64,000 bases of DNA, taken from NCBI GenBank assembly GCA_033439795.1, contig JAUTDP010000013.1, forward strand, positions 1,178,001 to 1,242,000, given 5' to 3'. A program made the position numbers and the translations under genes. The DNA comes from Sordaria brevicollis. Taxonomy: Eukaryota > Ascomycota > Sordariomycetes > Sordariales > Sordariaceae. Under the pieces are notes generated by a model that was given only the letters and a program-made list of their open reading frames with translations, was not told where the DNA came from and ran no database searches. Shown piece after piece: positions 23,781-35,979 of the stretch. The first letter of the stretch is position 1, and each line of letters starts with the position of its first letter.

Positions 23781-26700
23781 TTATTAAAATATAGGGAAAT
23801 TGTACGAAAGAGGGAAATTATTATTCGAATATAAAGAAATTTATAATATCGTAGCGATTTAAAAATTGGGTAGAAATTTAAACGAGGATATTTATTATTT
23901 ATAAAACGGTAAATATATTAGGGTAAATTATTTAAAAAAAGGGAGGGCGGTTATTTACGTGAATAAGAAATAGAATTTTAAGGATTTAAATTTCTATATC
24001 GGAAAAAATTAAACCTCTATAACATTTAAGAATTTAAAAGAATTATTAATCGTTTATTCGATTTATTCCTTTATTAAAATATATAAAATATTAAAATACG
24101 AATAGGGGTTTCCTTTCTTTGAATTCTTCGAAGAAAGACCCTCGGTAAAATATTAAATTGTAACTATCGGGGGATTTTAACTTCTATTATCCTAATTAGG
24201 ATTTAGAAAATAAAATTAACTTAAGAATTAAAAGATTCTTTATATAAGTATAATAATAATATATATAATTCGTTACTTTTAAAAGGGAGCCGACCCGTAT
24301 AAATAACGTAATATGGGAAAAGAGAAATAAAATAATTAATTACGTATAAATAATATTAAAAATTAAGACCGAATATTAGGGGGCGTAACGGTGCGAATAA
24401 ACCGGTTCGGATTATTATTTTTAAAAAATTTAGGTTTATATTAAAAGAAAGGTTAAGAAAATAGAAATAAAGGAAGGTTATAATTAGAATTTAATAAATA
24501 CGGAAAAAGTACGAGAAGCGGTATTATAATAGATTTCGGTTTTAGCGAAAATCGATATAAAGGAGGAATTAGGATTTATATTCGATAAATTCGATAGAGA
24601 ATTTATAAATATAATAGAGGAATTCGTCCTATACCGGAAAAAAGGTTAAGGGAGAAGAATGAAATAATAAACGTTAAAATATAAAATAACGACGAAAGAT
24701 ACGAAGTAGAAATAGTACAAATAATATAAGGAAAATATATCTTCGAATTAAATAAAATTCGTAAAGGTATTAATAAAGAAAAGAAGAATTAATACGAAAA
24801 TTTAATAAATAATATAGCGAAAAGGTATTAAAAGGGTATTAAAGAATTTAAATAAATTTTAAACCTTCGAAAAATAAACCTATACTCGAAATTATTTATT
24901 AATAAACCTATTTAAATTCCTAATTTTTAAATAATATAAGGGAATAGAAAAAATTAAAAATTATAATAGTAAAGCGAATATTTTCGCTAAACGTTTCTTC
25001 CCGAAAGTAAATATCTTTATAAATTATTTATTCGATTAAACCCTTCTTTTAAATATTAGTAATTTATTATTTATTAACGAATTAATTATTAAAAAAAATA
25101 TTTAAAAGGTTTTATTTTAGATAATTTTGAATAAAGTATTAAACGTCGATTAATATTCGAATAGATTTTTAAAAATTTGTAGGGAATTATTCCGAATAAT
25201 TATAACCGTTTTTACGGTTGCGAATTTTCGTTTTGGGTATTTTTTATAATAATTTAAAAATATAAAAGTAATCGTTTTTAAAAAGCTAAGAAAAACCGCC
25301 GTATAATAAAAATTAGCCGGTGTATAGAGGTTAATTTTATTATTAAATAACGTTGGGAAAATCTTCGAAACGTTTGTTGTTAAAAGATTTATTTAAATTG
25401 TAGAAGAATTTAATTTCTTATTAGAAGGTTAAATAAATAATTGGGTAAATTATTCGACCGAATTTATAATCCGTATTATTATAAATATTATATATATAAT
25501 TTAGAAATTTAGAGCTGTTATATTGTTAATATTTTTTAATTTTAAAAGCGTATTTGATAAAATTAATTATAAATAGTTATTATATATTTTATAGGAAATA
25601 TAATTCTTATAATAAATTTTCGAATAAGTAGCGAATTTTATTAATGGACGAAGAGGTTCCTTTTTTTTTAACGACGAAATATCCGCTCTTTATATTATAA
25701 AAGCCGGAGTACTTTAAGGCTCCTTCTTCTCTTTAATTCTTTTTATCCTCTTTATTATTTTATTATATTATAAGTTAATTATAGTTAAGAATACGATTAT
25801 AATTAGTTTTGTTAATAATATTAATATCGTCGCCGTAGCGAAGATTATTAAAGAGAATTATAGGATATTTTAAATAATATAAGAAATTTATTTTGAATAG
25901 ATAAGGGAAAAAAATATAAAATTCGAAGTGAATAAGATAGAATTAATATATTTTATGCGGACGAGGGTATTAAGAATGGAAATTCTTTAATTCGGGGATA
26001 TTATATTTCGACCGATGGAATTAATAAAATTCTTAAGTATTTAATTAAATTATAAATTTAATTATTAAATTTATACGGAAGTTATTAAGAAAAAAATAAA
26101 GATTTAAACGAATATATTAATTTAGTTAATCGTAAAAATTTAAAATTACTTTTTCGTTTATATAAAGGAATTTTATATTAAATATATTCGAAGCGCAATT
26201 ATATATAGAGCTTTAGTTTTTTATTAACCGATAGAAATATATAATAAATTTCGAGGGATAGTAATCGAATTAGTTAAATATTAAATTAAATATTTAAAAG
26301 TCGTTATTAGGGCGTATAAAATTACGCCGGTACGGAATTTTAAAACGGAAATTTTTTGCTTATTATTCGATTTCTATTTTAATAAATAGGTAAGGGTTTT
26401 CGAAAAGAGATTCGCCCGTATAGATTAGGTTAAATTCGTCCGAAAAATAGTAATTTAGGTAATTAATTATATTTAAATAAAGCGAATAAAAGGTTAATTA
26501 TTTATTAATAAATTGGAAAGTAGTATTATTAAAGTTAAATAGGCGGAAGAATAAGTATTAATAGAGAATTTTATAGCGATTATAATAGGATTACCCTTAA
26601 TAACGGGCGTATTTATTTAACCGTTATAGCCGCCGGAATTTTTAGTTTTCGATTAAAAAATATAATTAAAAGACGCTATAAAGAGAAAGTAGGTATTATA

Positions 26701-27182
26701 TTATAATTATTAATTAATAATAATAGTAATTAAATTAAATTAGCGGTATAAATTTATAATTATTAATTTTAATCCGAAATTTAATAATATTATAATAAAA
26801 CGGTATATAATTAATTAAAAAAAAAAGAAGCGGAAGAGAATTTAATTTTCGGAGGACGATAAAGATTATTATTTATTAACGAAAGTAAAAAACTCCTTCT
26901 TCATTTAAGCGAAAATAGAAGTAATTAATTTTAAAGCCTTCTTTTTTTAAAAGAGAATCCCCGATATTAATACCCTTATTTATTCGTACGGATTAAAATA
27001 GGAAATATTTTATTATATTATATTCGAATATCTCCGGATAATAAATATATAATTCGTAATAATTAATTAGCCGTAAACGTAAAAATAATTCTAAATTTAT
27101 TTAAATAATAGAATTAAGGCCGAAAAAAATTTATTATAAATACTTCGGTTAGGATAATTAAATAAATACCGCTTAATAATCG
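23772..27182 (+). pseudogene. E3 ORF2: endonuclease-reverse transcriptase
   Basis: The endonuclease start is readable here: FEYKEIYNIVAI matches the block before the QEPW motif. At the GDFN motif (about 24168-24181) there is one extra G (five instead of four), so this copy has a frameshift in addition to RIP stops. RT lies about 25105-25965 and its FADD motif reads FVNN (25808-25819). The post-RT segment and a Cys/His-type C terminus follow; the latter is near 26960-27010 with cysteines lost. Confidence 0.85.
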
Positions 27183-27439
27183 AATTAAAAAAAGAGTAGC
27201 GAAATAAATTTATTCGTTATTTTTAATTTTCTTTTTTTCTTTTTCTTTTATTTTTATTTATTAATACGTTAGAACGAAGATAAGGGAGGATTTTTATTTA
27301 ATTAAAAGTCTATTAGGCCGCGAAAGTAATAATTTATTTAATTATTATTTCTTTTTATAATTAATTAAAATTTTTAATATTTTATTATTATCGGCGAATA
27401 AACGGTTCTATTTATCGAATTAACGAATATATTAACGTA

Positions 27440-28955
27440 TAATATTAATTACGAATTAATATTAAACGAATTAATTACTATTAATAGGAATAAAACTAAT
27501 AGGACAAATAGCCGGCGAATTAATCTCTATCGGGGAATTATTACGAGAAAGTATACGAATACTATTATTATTCGGAGGAATTCTATTATTACCGTTACGA
27601 AGTAAATTACTATTACTATTATAGAATAAATTATTATTATTACTATAGGGGATATTATTTAAAAGAATATAACCGCCGATTAAATTATTTTTATTAAAAA
27701 AGAGGAGTTTATAATAACCTTTTTAGAAATAATCGTTAACCGATTATTTTTTATAGCGAATAAATTACTTTAGGGTATTAATAAAGCTATCGCTAATAAG
27801 GCGAAAGCGAATCGTATTAGTAAATTCCTTAATAATAATACGGAAGCGGATAAAATAGTCGTAGAATTCGCTATTAATTAGGTTTTTATTAACGACCTTC
27901 TTTTAAAAGGTATTATAAAGATCGTAAAAGTTGCGAAATATATTAATTATATAATACAAAACCGTTAAAATATATTAGGTAATTTAATTAAATTTATTTA
28001 AAGACGAATTAAAATAAGAAATATTAACAATATAGAAAATAATAATTTATTTAGGTAATTAAGAATATAATAAGTTAATTTAATAATAGCCTTTATATAA
28101 ATATTATAATTTAGGACGGCCGGGAAGGCGAAGAAGGCTTTAATTAATTGGAGGGTATAAATAAAATACGGGGGAATATAAATATAGTTTCGGAGAAATT
28201 AATATAAAAATAAAACGTAATAGAGGGAAAATTTACCCTTTTTCTAATATATAAAAGAATTTATTATTAATAAAGCGTTTAATAATATATTCGAAATTAA
28301 TTTTAGTATTAATATTAATTATATTAAATATAAGGATTAGCGAAGGAAAGCGAAGGGGAGACGAATTTTCGCTTTTATTTTTATTGGAAATTTTTATTAT
28401 TTTACGGAGCGTTTTAGCGTATTTTTAACGGGGAATAATTATTTCGAATCGATTATTATTATTAAAGGAAGGAAAAGTTTAAAAAAACCCGGAAAATAAG
28501 GGGTTTTTATATTTAAAGGAGGAAAGTCTTTATATTAATATCAATTATAATAAAAACGTAATTGTAATAGAGGGAAGAAGAAGATAAAAAGAATAAAGGA
28601 AAATTTAACGGTTAAGAAATTTAATAATAATTAAAAGGATAAATAAGTAAAAGAATAGAAGGCGGAAGGCGGTAATAAATAAAAGACGGGATAGCGGATT
28701 AAGGAGGCGGAACGGTTTAATATTTTAATATAATAGTAAATAGAGGGGATAAGATAGATATTAATTGCGTTGGCGGTAAGTATATACTATAATTGTAGAA
28801 CGCCGAAAAAGCGGCGCAAATAGGTCTACGCTAGGAAATATAGCCGGGGTTTTTATCTAAGGCGCTTAACGCTTACGGTTTTATCCTATAAGGAATCGGA
28901 GATAGACCCCATACCATATTGGCGCTATAGATTTAACTAGGGAATAAGAATTTTA
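27440..28955 (+). pseudogene. E3 third coding-like region (ORF3 candidate)
   Basis: The frame of the EEFIITFLEIIVNR piece (27702 onward) and of the KEFIINKAFNNIFEINF piece (28254 onward) is the same, and it can be followed from about 27440 to 28940, roughly 500 codons, with TAA and TAG as the stops. Other readable pieces are ELITINRNKTNRTNSRR, KAIANKAKANRISKFLNN, EADKIVVEFAIN and, near the 3' end, RRLTLTVLSYKESEIDP. It is out of frame with the RT of ORF2. It has a Thr/Ile-rich repetitive linker near 27580-27650. No homologous family is recognised. A third ORF would be unusual for this clade. Confidence 0.45.
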
Positions 28956-28973
28956 CTTTTCTATAAAGGATTC

Positions 28974-29655
28974 CTCCTCTAAAAAGGCGGCGCGTATATT
29001 TACGAATTATTCACTTCTTCGGCTAATATTTAATAATATTTCACTTATTAAAGTGTAAAATACTTAAAGAAATTCTATTATAACGCTAACGTTTATAAAC
29101 GCTATAATAAAGATAAATATAATAAGGATTACTTTAAAGAAGCGAATTACCTATTTAACGAAAATGAATTACTAATTTTTTATACTCTATATAAAAAATA
29201 TAAGTATTACGCTTTCGAAAAGAAAATATACCCTATTCTTAAGAAAATTATTGCGAAAATTACTATAAAATACGCTAAAAGGCTACGTTTATTTATATAC
29301 CGGAAAGACCCCGAAAAAAATACTATATTAAAATTAACGGCGGTAAAAGATAATAAGGATATTAATCTCCCTAATACCCCCCCTACCGCCTATATTATTA
29401 TTATTCGTAAAAAGGAATTTAAAAGCGGAAATAAAGGCTATACCCGTAAGCGAATTAATAGGCCTTCTATTAAACTGAAATTAATAATTAAAAACCTAAT
29501 AAATATATTTATAAATTTTTAAAACTTAAGTATTTAAAATAGCGCCGGCTTAATCGCTACCGTTAAACCGGTTACTTAAAAAGAAAAGACTCTTACTCCT
29601 ATTCCGCCCGTAGGGTTAAAAAATATTCCTTTATAAAGTAATTAATAATTTAATT
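28974..29655 (+). pseudogene. E2 ORF1, 3' part with zinc knuckles
   Basis: Resumes after E3. The knuckle region (about 29046-29230) is one of the better preserved: KYLKKFYYNANVYKRYNKDKY shows the regular spacing, with Tyr where Cys or His is expected. A Lys- and Pro-rich tail follows, including KEKTLTPIPPVGLKNI near 29580-29625. Confidence 0.65.
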
Positions 29656-31302
29656 AAAAATATTCTATTAAAATATAAAGAAATCGTACGAAAAAAGGAA
29701 ATTACTATTCGAATAAAAGGAGACCTATAATATTATAGCGATTTAAAAGTTAAATAAGAATTTAAACGAAGATATTTATCGTCTACGGGGTAATAAATAT
29801 ATTAGAGTAAATTATTTAAAAAAGGGGAAGGCGGTTATTTATATAAATAAAAAATAAAATTTTAAGGACCTAAACTTCTACGTCGGAAAAAATTAGGCCT
29901 TTATAACGTTTAAAAATTTAAAGGAATTATTAATTATTTATTCAATTTATTCCCTTATTAAAACGTATAAAATATTAGAATACGAATAAAAATTTCCCCT
30001 CCTCGAATTCTTTGAAGAAAAACCCCTAATAAAATATTAAATCGTAATTATCGGGGACTTTAACCTTTATTATCCCAATTAAGATTTAAAAAATAAAATT
30101 AACCTAAGAATTAAAAAATTCTTTATATAAATACAATGGTAATATATATAATTTATTACCCTTAAAGAGGAGTTAACCCGTATAAATAATATAATATAAG
30201 AAAAAAGAAATAAAATAATCGATTACGTATAAATAATATTAAAAATCGAAACCGAATATTAAAGGGTATAACGGTACGAATAAACCGGTTTAGACTATTA
30301 TCCTTAAGAAATTTAAATTTATACCGAAGGAAAAATTAAGAAAGTAGAAATAAAAGAAAATTATAATTAAAATTTAATAAATATAGAAAAAGTATAAAAG
30401 GTAACGTTATAACGGATTTCGGTCTTAGCGAAGATTAATATAAAAGAAAAATTAGAATTTATATTTAATAAATTTAATAGAGAATTTATAAATATAACGG
30501 AAAAATATATCCTATACCGGAAGAAAAATCGAAAGAAAAGAATAAAATAATAAACGCTAAAATATAAAATAGCGACGAAAAATACGAAATAGAAATAGTA
30601 AAAATAATATAAGGAAAAAATATCTTCGAATTAAATAAAATTCGTAGAAATATCGATAAAGAAAAAAAGGATTAACGTAAAAATTTAATAAACGATATAG
30701 CGAAAAAGCGTTAAAAAGGCGTCGAAAAATTCAAATAAATTCTAAACCCTCGAAAAATAAATTTATACCCGAAGTTATTTACTAATAGACCCGCCCAAAT
30801 TCTTAACTTTTAAATAATATAAGGGAGTAAAAAAAATCGAAGATTATAATAGTAAAGCGAATATTCTCGCCGAACGTTTTTTCCCGAAAGTAAATATCTT
30901 TACGGATTATCTACCCGATTAAACCCTTCCTCTAAATACCGGCGATTTATTATTTATTAACGAATTAATTACTGAAGAAAATATTTAAAAAATTTTATTT
31001 CGGATAATTCCGAATAAAATACTGGGCGTCGATTAATATTCGAATAAATTTTTAAAAATTTATAAAAAATTATTCCGAAAAATTATAACCGCTTTCGTAA
31101 TTACGAATTTTCGTTTTAAGTACTTCCTATAATAATTTAAGAATATAAAAATAATCGTTCTTAAAAAGCTAAAAAAAACTATTGTATAATAAAAATTAAT
31201 TAACGTATAAAGGTTAATTTTATTATTAAATAACGTTGGGAAAATTTTCGAAACGTTCGTTGTTAAAAAATTTACTTAAATTATAGAAAAATTCAACCTC
31301 CT
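29654..31302 (+). pseudogene. E2 ORF2, endonuclease and RT start
   Basis: Contains the endonuclease with an intact GDFN motif (30053-30064) and the N-terminal part of RT from about 30984. The conserved SLLNNVGK-type RT block reads LLLNNVGKIF at about 31218-31247. Cut at the CTCCT target of the Gypsy element and continued at 38699. Confidence 0.8.
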
Positions 31303-31704
31303 TGTCACGAGCGACGTGGTCACGAGAGATAAGCTTAACACGTTGAATCCAGGTCTATTGTAGAATCACAAAATGAAGAAGAAAAGAAGAAAACGAGCAA
31401 AGGGCGCGCCCCGCGCCAGGGTTTTATGCCTGGGCGCGGGCGACCCACGAAGGCGGCACGAGCGACGTGGTTACGAGAAACAAGCTTAACACGTTGAATC
31501 CAGGTCTATTGTAGAATCACAAGATGAAGAAGAAAAGAAGAAAACGAGTAAAGGGCGCGCCCCGCGCCAGGGTTTTATACCTGGGCGCGGGCGACCCACG
31601 AAGGCGGTACGCAATTACGTGCGCTAGTACGGTCAGCCTTTGGGTAATTGCCCGAATGATAGCCGGTCCGTTAAATAGGGGCCCTATCCGCTAATGCCGT
31701 AATA
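31303..31704 (-). repeat. 3' LTR with internal 151-bp duplication
   Basis: 402 bp, compared with 251 bp for the other LTR. The difference is exactly one extra 151-bp unit: 31306-31456 and 31457-31607 are near-identical direct repeats. Both units keep many CpA and GC-rich blocks, whereas 31608-31704, next to the element interior, is partly RIPped. The interior ends with a polypurine tract (minus strand, GGAAGGGGGGG; 31708-31718), the primer site for plus-strand synthesis. Confidence 0.92.
31306..31607. repeat. 151-bp tandem duplication inside the LTR
   Basis: Two head-to-tail copies starting CACGAGCGACGTGG. They differ by only a few transitions (for example GTCACGAGAGATAAG against GTTACGAGAAACAAG, and TATGCCTGGG against TATACCTGGG), so the duplication is either recent or arose before light RIP. 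Each unit contains CCAGGGTTTTATGCCTGG-type inverted arms, here CCAGG and CCTGG. Confidence 0.93.
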
Positions 31705-31849
31705 TTACCCCCCCTTCCGAAAAAAATTCGCCCCGAATTTTCGAAATATTAGAATTATTATTATATATAAAGTAGGTCCTTCACTTCCTAGTGCCTACTA
31801 TCTTCCTTAGCCTCTTCGTACCTTTCTTTAAAGGAACGTTATTATCCGG

Positions 31850-34800
31850 ATAATTTTTATCGAATTCCTTTATTTCCGTTTTCTATAATTATTCTTCTAA
31901 ATATAATAATAGTCCCGGGTATTTTAAGTACGCTTCGTAGTAAATTCGTAATAATTTAAATAAATTTTTAAAATTCTTAACGTCGTAAAACTTCGGGTTT
32001 AGGTCGTATTCCTTTTAATTTATTCAGTATTAAAACTTATTAAAATATATTCGAAAAATTAAAATTTCTTCTACTTCTTATTCGATATTATTTTTTATAT
32101 ATTCCCTTACTGGCTCTTCTATTTTTTAATTGGATAATAAATTATTAGGATATTTCTAAAGCCTATTAATATAGAAAATATCCATTCTTCTCCAACCTTC
32201 TAATACCTCTAATTTAAACGAATAATTATACTTTTCCTTAATTTTAAAATATTAATTCGTTAAAAGAAAATCGAATTTATAATTTAATTGGTCTATAAAT
32301 TCGCTCCGCTTAATAATAAATATTTTATTACCGGGTCCGAAATTTAGAACGCGTCGATATTTATTTAATTATTTAATTATCCGCTCTTAAATTTTAATAA
32401 TAAATTCTTTTACCTTATTTACGTATCTTCGAATTTAATTTACTAAACTTTATACGTCTTTTTAATTAAACTTCTCTCTAATTATTAATCGTACGTTATT
32501 AAAATTAATTCGAACCTCCTAATCTAAAATTCCGGGTATTAAGAATCTTCTTAATACTTTGTACAATTATATTCTACTTAAATTATCGTACGGTATTCCT
32601 ATTTATATTATATTTATTATTGGGATTATTTTTAATTAATTATTTTAAAAATAGTTAACGAAAAGACGAAAATACTAATCGAAATATTCGTTTATAATTT
32701 CGGCCTACTCCGCAATTTAGTTATATCCCGAAGAGGCCAATTTCTATTTAATATTTAAAATCTTAATTAATTCGTTTATAAAATTTAATATAAATTAGAA
32801 GCCTTTATCCGAAATAATTTCGTTTAATAATTTATAAATACGGTAAAAGTTTTCGTAATATATATAAGCCGTATTTCGGACTATTACCGTTATAAAATAA
32901 AAGATAATCTATAATATTTTATTAAATCGGTTTATTATTACGAATACGTTATCGAATCTTTATTTATCCTTAAATATAATTTTAAAATCTATGACCAAAT
33001 TTTATTAAATATATTAAACCGTCGGGATAAACTCTAATTTACCGGGGGTCTTATCTTAAGGAACCTTCGAAGTATAATATATTACGTAATTAATAACGAA
33101 GCGATCGACGTTACCGGTTATTCCTAGCTATTAATACTATATAAATACTAAGCGTTTTATTTTATTTCGGCCTAAATAAGCGGTAATAATCTTTACATAT
33201 AATTCGTAAATAACTTAGGCTTTTAAAGTACCGGGTAATACGATAAATTTATTAAAACGGATGAGAATTTTATCGGTAATAAATCGATATCCGTTCTCCC
33301 CCCTTTTAATTATATTTCGATAAATTTCTAAATTCGGGTATATTTTATTTTCGAAAATAAAGCGATTTATAAATAAATAGCCTTCTAATCGTTCTTTTCG
33401 AATTCCCTCCACAATTCTAAAATTAATTTTTATAATAATTATACCTAAAAATATAATCGATATAGGGACTATGTTAATACTATTAATTATATTATTAAAC
33501 TATATTATCCAACCGTTATTAAAATTTTTAAAAATTTAAAAGGTCCTTTATACCTCCTACTTTACTTTTTAATTCTTTAAATCTTCTACCTTCTTTAATA
33601 ATACGTCCGCTATACTATTTTCCTTTCCTAATTAATAAAAAATAACGAAATAATATTAAAATAAGAACTCGGCCCACCCGGCTTATCGCAAATTTAAGAA
33701 TCTTTTAGTATTAAATTATTTAAAAGCTTTATTATCTATTAAAATTAAAAAAGGTTCGTATAAATTAATAAATTCGGCTCTCTAATATTATAAAGCCCTA
33801 ATAATAATTATTAACTCCTTATTATAAATAGAATAATTATACTCTATACTATATATTATTTTTAAATAAAAAGCAACCGGTCGCTATTTATTATCGATTA
33901 ATTATAATAGTACGCCGGCTACTACTCTATTAAACGCGTCCGTTTCTATACGTATTAGGTATTCGTATTAGAAATAGGCTAAAATAAATATTAATAGTAA
34001 ACGTCTTTTGAACTCTTTAAACGTAATTTAATAATTTTTATTCTAACTAAAAATTTCTCCCTTTTTAATTATAATTATTAAAAATTTCGCTATTCGATTA
34101 TAATCTTTAACGAAACGCCTATAAAAATTATAAAAGTCTAAAAAAGATTATATCCTTTGTATATTCGTTAGGATTTATTAATCCTTTATAATTGCAATTT
34201 TCTAAGGGTCTACCAATACGCTATTAATTCCAATAATAAAACCTAAGAATTTAATCTTCTCAACGTAGAATTCGCATTTATCTAAATCCGCTTATAAATC
34301 GGCTACTTCTAATCTAACTAATACCTTCTTAACGTAAATCCTATATTCTTTTAAATTATTTAAAAAAATAAGGATATCGTCGATATATATATTACAAAAA
34401 TCGTTAAAATAATTTATTAGCATTTTATTAATATAATATTAGAATATTAACAGCCTATTAATTAACCTAAAGGGTAAGACTTTATATTTATAAGCGCCGT
34501 ATCTTATTTAGAATATCGTAAACTCTTCGTCGTCTAGATATATACAAATTCGATAGAAGGCCTATTTAATATCGATTTTCGAAAAAATCTTTATTTAATT
34601 AATCTTAATAATAATCTTATCGATTAATAATAGCGGATACCAATCTTTCTTAATAATAGTATTAAACTTTCGATAATTAATATAGAATTTTAACCTACTA
34701 TTAACTTTAGGCGCAAAGAAAATAAATACGGCCTAAAGTACTGTATTACTCTTAATAAAACCTTTAATTAATATTTTATTAACGTATTTCTAATAAACTT

Positions 34801-35780
34801 CTAATTCGTTTACTAATATTTTATATAACGGATTATAGCCGAAATTTTCGGGTTTTACTCCATTTATTAAATTAATTTTATAATTACTAATATAATAATC
34901 TAATAAAATATTAAATTCTTTCTTACTAAATACGTTTAAATATTCGTAAGTGTATTTAAAAATTTCTTTTTTAATTCGCTTATATAATTCTACCTTATTT
35001 TCGGTAAAAATTTATTTTTTTTAATCGTCGATAAATCGGTTGAATTCGTAAAGGTTAATAATTCCTATATATTTTCGTTTAATAAATATAAAAAAAGCGT
35101 TAATATTAACGATAGCGAAATTATTATAATATTTATATTAATTTACGCCGTTGCGTTTTAATTAATATCGGTTACGCGTATCTTTTTTTTAATAGAAATC
35201 GTTCTTTCGTTTAATTTTAAATATTTTAATATATTCGCGTCGTATAGGTATCGCGTCCTCCTTTTCCTATTTTAAAGCGCGTTAATTTAATAATTAACGT
35301 TTTATTTTTACTAAGTTTTTATTTTCCCCGTATCGGGTTAATCGCTCCTTTAATTTTTCGAAAAGTTCAATCGGTCGGCCGTATTTCGTTAAAGGAGATA
35401 ATATCGCAATTTTAACGAAGTTTTCGAATTCGGTAATTTATTTATTAAGGGCTAAGAGAATAATAATTATTTTATTAAAAATAAATTTCGTATTTATAAC
35501 GTCGATTAAAATTTTATACTTTCCCAATTAATATTTATTTAAAATAACGTTATATCCCGAATTAATAACGATTATTACTTCTTTCTCGAACTTCTATCCC
35601 TATATTTCGATAATATTCTATAAATACTAATCGATCGTCTTATTATATTATTTAATATACCCCCCTATTACGTAAAATTAAAAACCGTATAACCTCTCTA
35701 TTCCCTATTTTATTATATTACTAGCGAAATCTTTATTTATAAAAATATTACCATTTATTCCCGAATTAATAAACGTATTA
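31850..35780 (-). pseudogene. Gypsy pol: protease, RT, RNase H, integrase, chromodomain
   Basis: Read from right to left. Protease: FINSGINGNIF where DSGA is expected (about 35743-35775). RT: about 34290-34870, with the YIDD catalytic motif intact at 34376-34387 and the block FSKIDIK just upstream. RNase H: about 33600-33950, with AFNRVVAGVLL and YNKELIIIIRALEYW. Integrase: zinc-binding block around 33110-33230 (AYLGRNKIKRL), then core residues D in LVIDFK (~32990), D in IISDKG (32808-32810) and E in AEIINE (32699-32701), all kept. C-terminal chromodomain at about 31925-32090 (EVEEIL, then KEYDLNPKFYDVKNFKN). Stops are TAA and TAG, so no product is made. Confidence 0.88.
33215..33412 (-). pseudogene. 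Gypsy pol, open piece between RNase H and integrase
   Basis: A 65-codon open stretch that is a real part of pol, not a shadow: it lies in frame immediately before the integrase zinc-binding block, separated from it by one TAA (likely an old CAA). It covers the linker from the end of RNase H to the integrase N terminus and includes NRFIFENKIYPN and the basic segment FITDKILIRFNK. It is not an independent gene. Confidence 0.7.
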
Positions 35781-35979
35781 TTCGTAAATAAAATTTTTCT
35801 ATTATTACCTATTATAATATAAGACGTAACTAATATAGGTCTACCCAAATAGTCCTTCAAAAATCCTTTATTTACCTTTATACTTTCTAATAATATTTCT
35901 TTTAAATTTTTTCTAAAATAAGCACTTATTAATTTAATTTTTAAGAAGGAGTTTAATATTTTTAAAATAATTAATTTTC

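Larger units (their letters stand above)
21993..28959 (+). mobile_element. Tad1-like LINE copy E3, full length, uninterrupted
   Basis: A complete 6,967-bp element in the same orientation as its host E2. Target duplicates TCTATAAAGGATTC are at 21979-21992 and 28960-28973, identical. The 3' end reads GGAATAAGAATTTTACTTT with no poly(A). It is the best single copy for following the third coding-like frame. Confidence 0.93.

Noticed and set aside
31303..31607. Two nested solo LTRs at the left edge of the Gypsy element
   Set aside because: Only 151 of 251 bp are repeated, there is no second target duplication, and 402 minus 151 equals the length of the other LTR, so an internal duplication explains it.
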